17,054 nucleotides of DNA from an uncultured Collinsella sp. (GTDB taxonomy: Bacteria > Actinomycetota > Coriobacteriia > Coriobacteriales > Coriobacteriaceae), in assembly GCA_902489295.1 (NCBI GenBank), contig CABTZM010000024.1:1-17054 (forward strand), in the 5' to 3' direction. The notes beneath the pieces were generated by a model. That model saw only the letters and a program-made list of their open reading frames with translations. It was not told where the DNA came from and searched no databases. The position numbers and the translations under genes are program-made. Shown here piece by piece: positions 14,918-17,054 of the stretch (the stretch's first letter is position 1; each line of letters opens with the position of its first letter).

Positions 14918-14941
14918 TCCGCCGTTCTAACGAACGGCGGA
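14918..14941. terminator. Hairpin between convergent genes, no T-tract
   Basis: TCCGCCGTTC (14918-14927) and GAACGGCGGA (14932-14941) form a perfect 10-bp stem with a TAAC loop, five bases after the nitroreductase stop and 12 before the convergent stop. Neither side has a T-run, so it may be a transcript-end stabiliser or a factor-assisted terminator. Confidence 0.45.
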
Positions 14942-14953
14942 CCCGCTCGCAAC

Positions 14954-15529
14954 TTATCTTGCCGGTGGAGTTGTCGTCGTTTCGTTCGTTTGAGTCGTTT
15001 CGGCGCCGTCGCCCTGTTCGTCCTCGTCCTTTTGAGCGTCGGCGATGGTAGAGGCCGCCGCAACGATACCGCGCTGGGGCGCGACGCCCGTCTGGGTCCG
15101 AGCGCCCTCGACAATTTCTGTGCCTGCATGCGCGAGCTCGGGCGATTTAAACATCGCGTCCAAGTTGGCACCGTCGCCGGCGTAGCCAAGCGCAGCGAGT
15201 GCGATGACGATCACTGCAACGACGACCGCGATCGGAACATAACGATGCCAACCAGCCGGATTGAGTCCGCTGCGACGAGCCGCCCCGCGGCTGATGTAGC
15301 CGAGCGTGCCGTCGTGCTTGAGCTTTGAGCCCACCACGCGTTTGCGGTCCCACAGCGAGGACTCTGCCTGCATTGCCAAGCGGGCACCTGTCGAAGGATA
15401 GCCGTATTTAGTGCGCTTGAACGAGCCGTCAAACCCCGAGGCGTGTTTGCCCCACGTCACCGATGTTGTGCGTCGGTTAACCGGCGCGGCGCTCCGCCTT
15501 CTGCGGCTCGGTTTTGTAGTCTCAGCCAT
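14954..15529 (-). CDS. One-TM protein with basic N-terminus (191 aa)
   Basis: Function not recognised. The N-terminal 95 residues are basic and polar (KPSRRRRSA at 6-14, then repeated Arg/Lys and Gly/Ser). One transmembrane helix follows (about 96-117, PIAVVVAVIVIALAALGYAG core), then an outer tail of ~74 residues ending in Gln/Thr/Glu-rich low complexity (165-191). By the positive-inside rule the basic part is cytoplasmic and the tail is outside. ATG 15529 is preferred: it has GGGGG upstream and the candidate promoter ends after the longer frame's start at 15583. It lies 84 bases downstream of the regulator gene on the same strand and may be partly co-transcribed with it. Confidence 0.7.
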   Translation of the reverse strand: MAETTKPSRRRRSAAPVNRRTTSVTWGKHASGFDGSFKRTKYGYPSTGARLAMQAESSLWDRKRVVGSKLKHDGTLGYISRGAARRSGLNPAGWHRYVPIAVVVAVIVIALAALGYAGDGANLDAMFKSPELAHAGTEIVEGARTQTGVAPQRGIVAAASTIADAQKDEDEQGDGAETTQTNETTTTPPAR

Positions 15530-15573
15530 ACGCCCCCGCACGCCGTAACCAAATCGAAACAATAACGCTTTGG

Positions 15574-15602
15574 ACTGTAGCACACGCGTCGCGCGCGGTC
15601 AC
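15574..15602 (-). promoter_or_regulatory. Candidate promoter of the one-TM protein gene
   Basis: On the minus strand GTGACC (15597-15602) and TACAGT (15574-15579) are 17 bases apart, and TGC directly before the -10 makes it an extended -10 (TGN). The start point would be near 15567, about 38 bases before the ATG. Confidence 0.5.
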
Positions 15603-15613
15603 GGGCGCCTCGC

Positions 15614-16831
15614 TCAACGGTCATCGTCCTTCAGTAAGCGCCACAGCGTTGTTCGGCTTATGCCCAGCACCTCCGCCGCACGGGTTCGGTTGCCGTGGAG
15701 ATGATCTACAACCAGATGCGCGATATCTCGCTCGGTATCGGCCAGCGGTCGCAGGATATACAGGTCGCTTTCGAGTGTCGGGGCGCCAAAGGTTGCGGTC
15801 TTAATCACGTCCTCTTGGGCTAGCACTTCCTCCGCCACAGCGCGATCCACCGTGCCCGCCCCCACCAATATATACAGTCGTTCCGAGACCTCGCGGAGCT
15901 GCAGATAATTGCGCGGCCAGCGGTAAGCATCGAGCGCCTTCGTCGCCGCGGCAGACAGCGTGGGCGCTGCCGTCCCAAATGCACCAGCGAGATATTCCAA
16001 ATAGCGCGCAACCTTCGTCGACGCGGCTCCCTGCTCGGCGATTGCCGGCGCCACGCTCACCGCACAGGCGAAACGCTCGGTCACAAAGGCGGCCTGATCG
16101 CTTTCGCTGCCGCCCGGCATGTCATTCGCCGTCAGTACCACATGGCAGCGCATCGCCAACGCGGTGTCGGCCATCGTGGAAACGAGCTCGCGGAGGCGCT
16201 GGGGGCCAACCGCATTCCAGCCCGCAATGCAAAGTGTCAGCCCCGTTTGGAACAACGGCGATTCGGCGCTTTTGAGCACGTGGCGCCAGCCGCGATCGGT
16301 AAGCTCATCGAGCGCAACGGCAACAAAGGGCTGATCGGCAAAAGGACCGTCCAGATAGAGGCGCTTGGCGATCTCGACCTGACCCGCTCCCAGCTCGCCC
16401 TCGAGCATAAGGGGCACGCCGCGCGCGTAGCTCTCGGCGACCGGCGCAGCTACCGAGGCCGCCCCCTCAACGATGCCGTACGCGCTCGATTCGTAGCGGG
16501 CCTCAACTTCGTCGGCGTTGAGCCACTCGATGCCCGCATGTGCCGCGGCGCCGCGCACCTCGCGGACCACGACGACCCAAAGGCCCCCGCCCTCTTTGTC
16601 GGTGGGGCGAACGGTCAGGCTCAGGCGCGTACCCGCACGCCCCATAACCAGACGCGCGCCGTCTCCTATACGGTCGAGGCGCTCAGCGACAAAAGCCGCC
16701 ACATCCCGCTCAAGCGCCGCGTCATTCATGGTCGAAATCGCGACGTCCCCACGCGCATCGATTGCCAATGCCGAGGCCCCGGCAGCAGCCAGGGCCTCGG
16801 TCAAGATGTTCAGCTTGGCATCGCTATTCAT
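15614..16831 (-). CDS. Degenerate sigma-54-activator-like regulator with Fis-type HTH (405 aa)
   Basis: Probable DNA-binding regulator. Residues 1-100 form a mixed alpha/beta sensory region (ALAIDARGDVAISTMND; a beta stretch near 60-92). Residues 115-335 resemble the AAA+ core of sigma-54 activators: LEGELGAGQVEIAKRLY (143-159) occupies the Walker A position and RWPRNYLQLREVSERLYILV (304-323) the WPGN-RELxN position. The C-terminal helix-turn-helix is Fis-type (NRTRAAEVLGISRTTLWRLL, 381-400). The Walker A lysine is absent (G-A-G-Q-V-E) and no GAFTGA loop is visible, so ATP-driven sigma-54 activation looks lost. It may act as a plain repressor or activator. ATG 16831 has AGGGG seven bases upstream; the longer frame runs into low-quality-looking sequence. 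Confidence 0.8.
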   Translation of the reverse strand: MNSDAKLNILTEALAAAGASALAIDARGDVAISTMNDAALERDVAAFVAERLDRIGDGARLVMGRAGTRLSLTVRPTDKEGGGLWVVVVREVRGAAAHAGIEWLNADEVEARYESSAYGIVEGAASVAAPVAESYARGVPLMLEGELGAGQVEIAKRLYLDGPFADQPFVAVALDELTDRGWRHVLKSAESPLFQTGLTLCIAGWNAVGPQRLRELVSTMADTALAMRCHVVLTANDMPGGSESDQAAFVTERFACAVSVAPAIAEQGAASTKVARYLEYLAGAFGTAAPTLSAAATKALDAYRWPRNYLQLREVSERLYILVGAGTVDRAVAEEVLAQEDVIKTATFGAPTLESDLYILRPLADTERDIAHLVVDHLHGNRTRAAEVLGISRTTLWRLLKDDDR

Positions 16832-16881
16832 GATTTGCCCCTGTCCGCGGCGACGCGCAACCGCCGACGGTCGCACGACCG

Positions 16882-16922
16882 AGTGTTTCAAAATTGAACG
16901 ATATTGCTCACCAAACACTATA
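16882..16922 (-). promoter_or_regulatory. Upstream region of the degenerate regulator: -10 box and nested inverted repeats
   Basis: TATAGT on the minus strand (16917-16922) is a candidate -10 box without a good -35. Nested repeats follow: AGTGTTT (16882-16888) with AAACACT (16913-16919), and inside them TTCAA-AA-TTGAA (16887-16898). The position just after the start point suits an autoregulatory operator. Confidence 0.35.
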
Positions 16923-16975
16923 GGGCAGAAAGCGCCGTCCTGCGAGTATAGGTGTTGCCCCGCATCGCCATCCTG

Positions 16976-17054
16976 GCGGGGGGGGGAGAGGTCTTCGGGG
17001 GGTTTAAAAATTCGGACAAGACACACCCCCACAAGCCCCCCTCCCCCCCCCCCC
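16976..17054. other. Low-complexity G/C-run tail at the window end
   Basis: Runs of G (about 16977-16986, and near 16998-17003) and C (17026-17054) surround an A/T-rich patch. Nothing coding or structured is seen, and the composition differs sharply from the rest. Likely a contig end with poor-quality bases. Confidence 0.6.

Noticed and set aside
16142..16897. Plus-strand open frame (251 codons) opposite the degenerate regulator
   Set aside because: Arg/Gly/His-rich shadow with no start signal; the minus-strand Fis-type HTH gene explains the region.

Overview
The window is GC-rich bacterial chromosome with short intergenic gaps, clear GGAGG-type ribosome binding sites and several TTG/GTG starts. 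Gene content and style resemble an anaerobic gut actinobacterium of the Coriobacteriia, Collinsella-like; this is inferred from gene flavour only, since there is no rRNA or marker gene. No tRNA, rRNA, CRISPR, insertion sequence or phage gene was recognised. The last ~80 bases are low-complexity G/C runs that look like a contig end.

Layout. (1) A branched-chain aminotransferase (ilvE, minus) lies at the left edge, divergent from the next block. (2) Bases 1482-7556 hold a five-gene plus-strand signalling locus: a small helix-turn-helix regulator; a membrane-anchored Ser/Thr kinase-like protein with an unusual HRDIS catalytic loop and an FxLYD-like outer region; a zinc-ribbon/one-TM/DUF4839-like protein; a double zinc-ribbon membrane protein; and an SPFH protein ending in a GYF_2-like domain. 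The last three are tightly packed and end at a strong terminator. A near-identical palindrome (TCAGTTG-N-CAACTGA) precedes both the kinase and the zinc-ribbon operon, so the locus may form one regulon controlled by its own regulator. (3) A DedA-family membrane protein (minus) and serine acetyltransferase cysE (plus) are divergent. (4) A minus-strand operon MarR regulator - ABC exporter subunit - ABC exporter subunit (13625 to 9396) looks like a self-regulated heterodimeric multidrug exporter, with one degenerate and one consensus ATPase site. Its promoter is well formed and carries two direct copies of a 14-bp candidate operator. (5) A 96-residue protein of unknown function (minus) has its own terminator and is divergent from a small nitroreductase (plus). 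(6) A one-TM basic protein (minus) lies downstream of a regulator that resembles a sigma-54 activator but lacks the Walker A lysine and the GAFTGA loop.

The most interesting part is block 2. Kinase, zinc-ribbon sensor-like proteins and a GYF-tagged SPFH protein together suggest a membrane or envelope-state signalling system. The DNA itself gives a testable operator for it.
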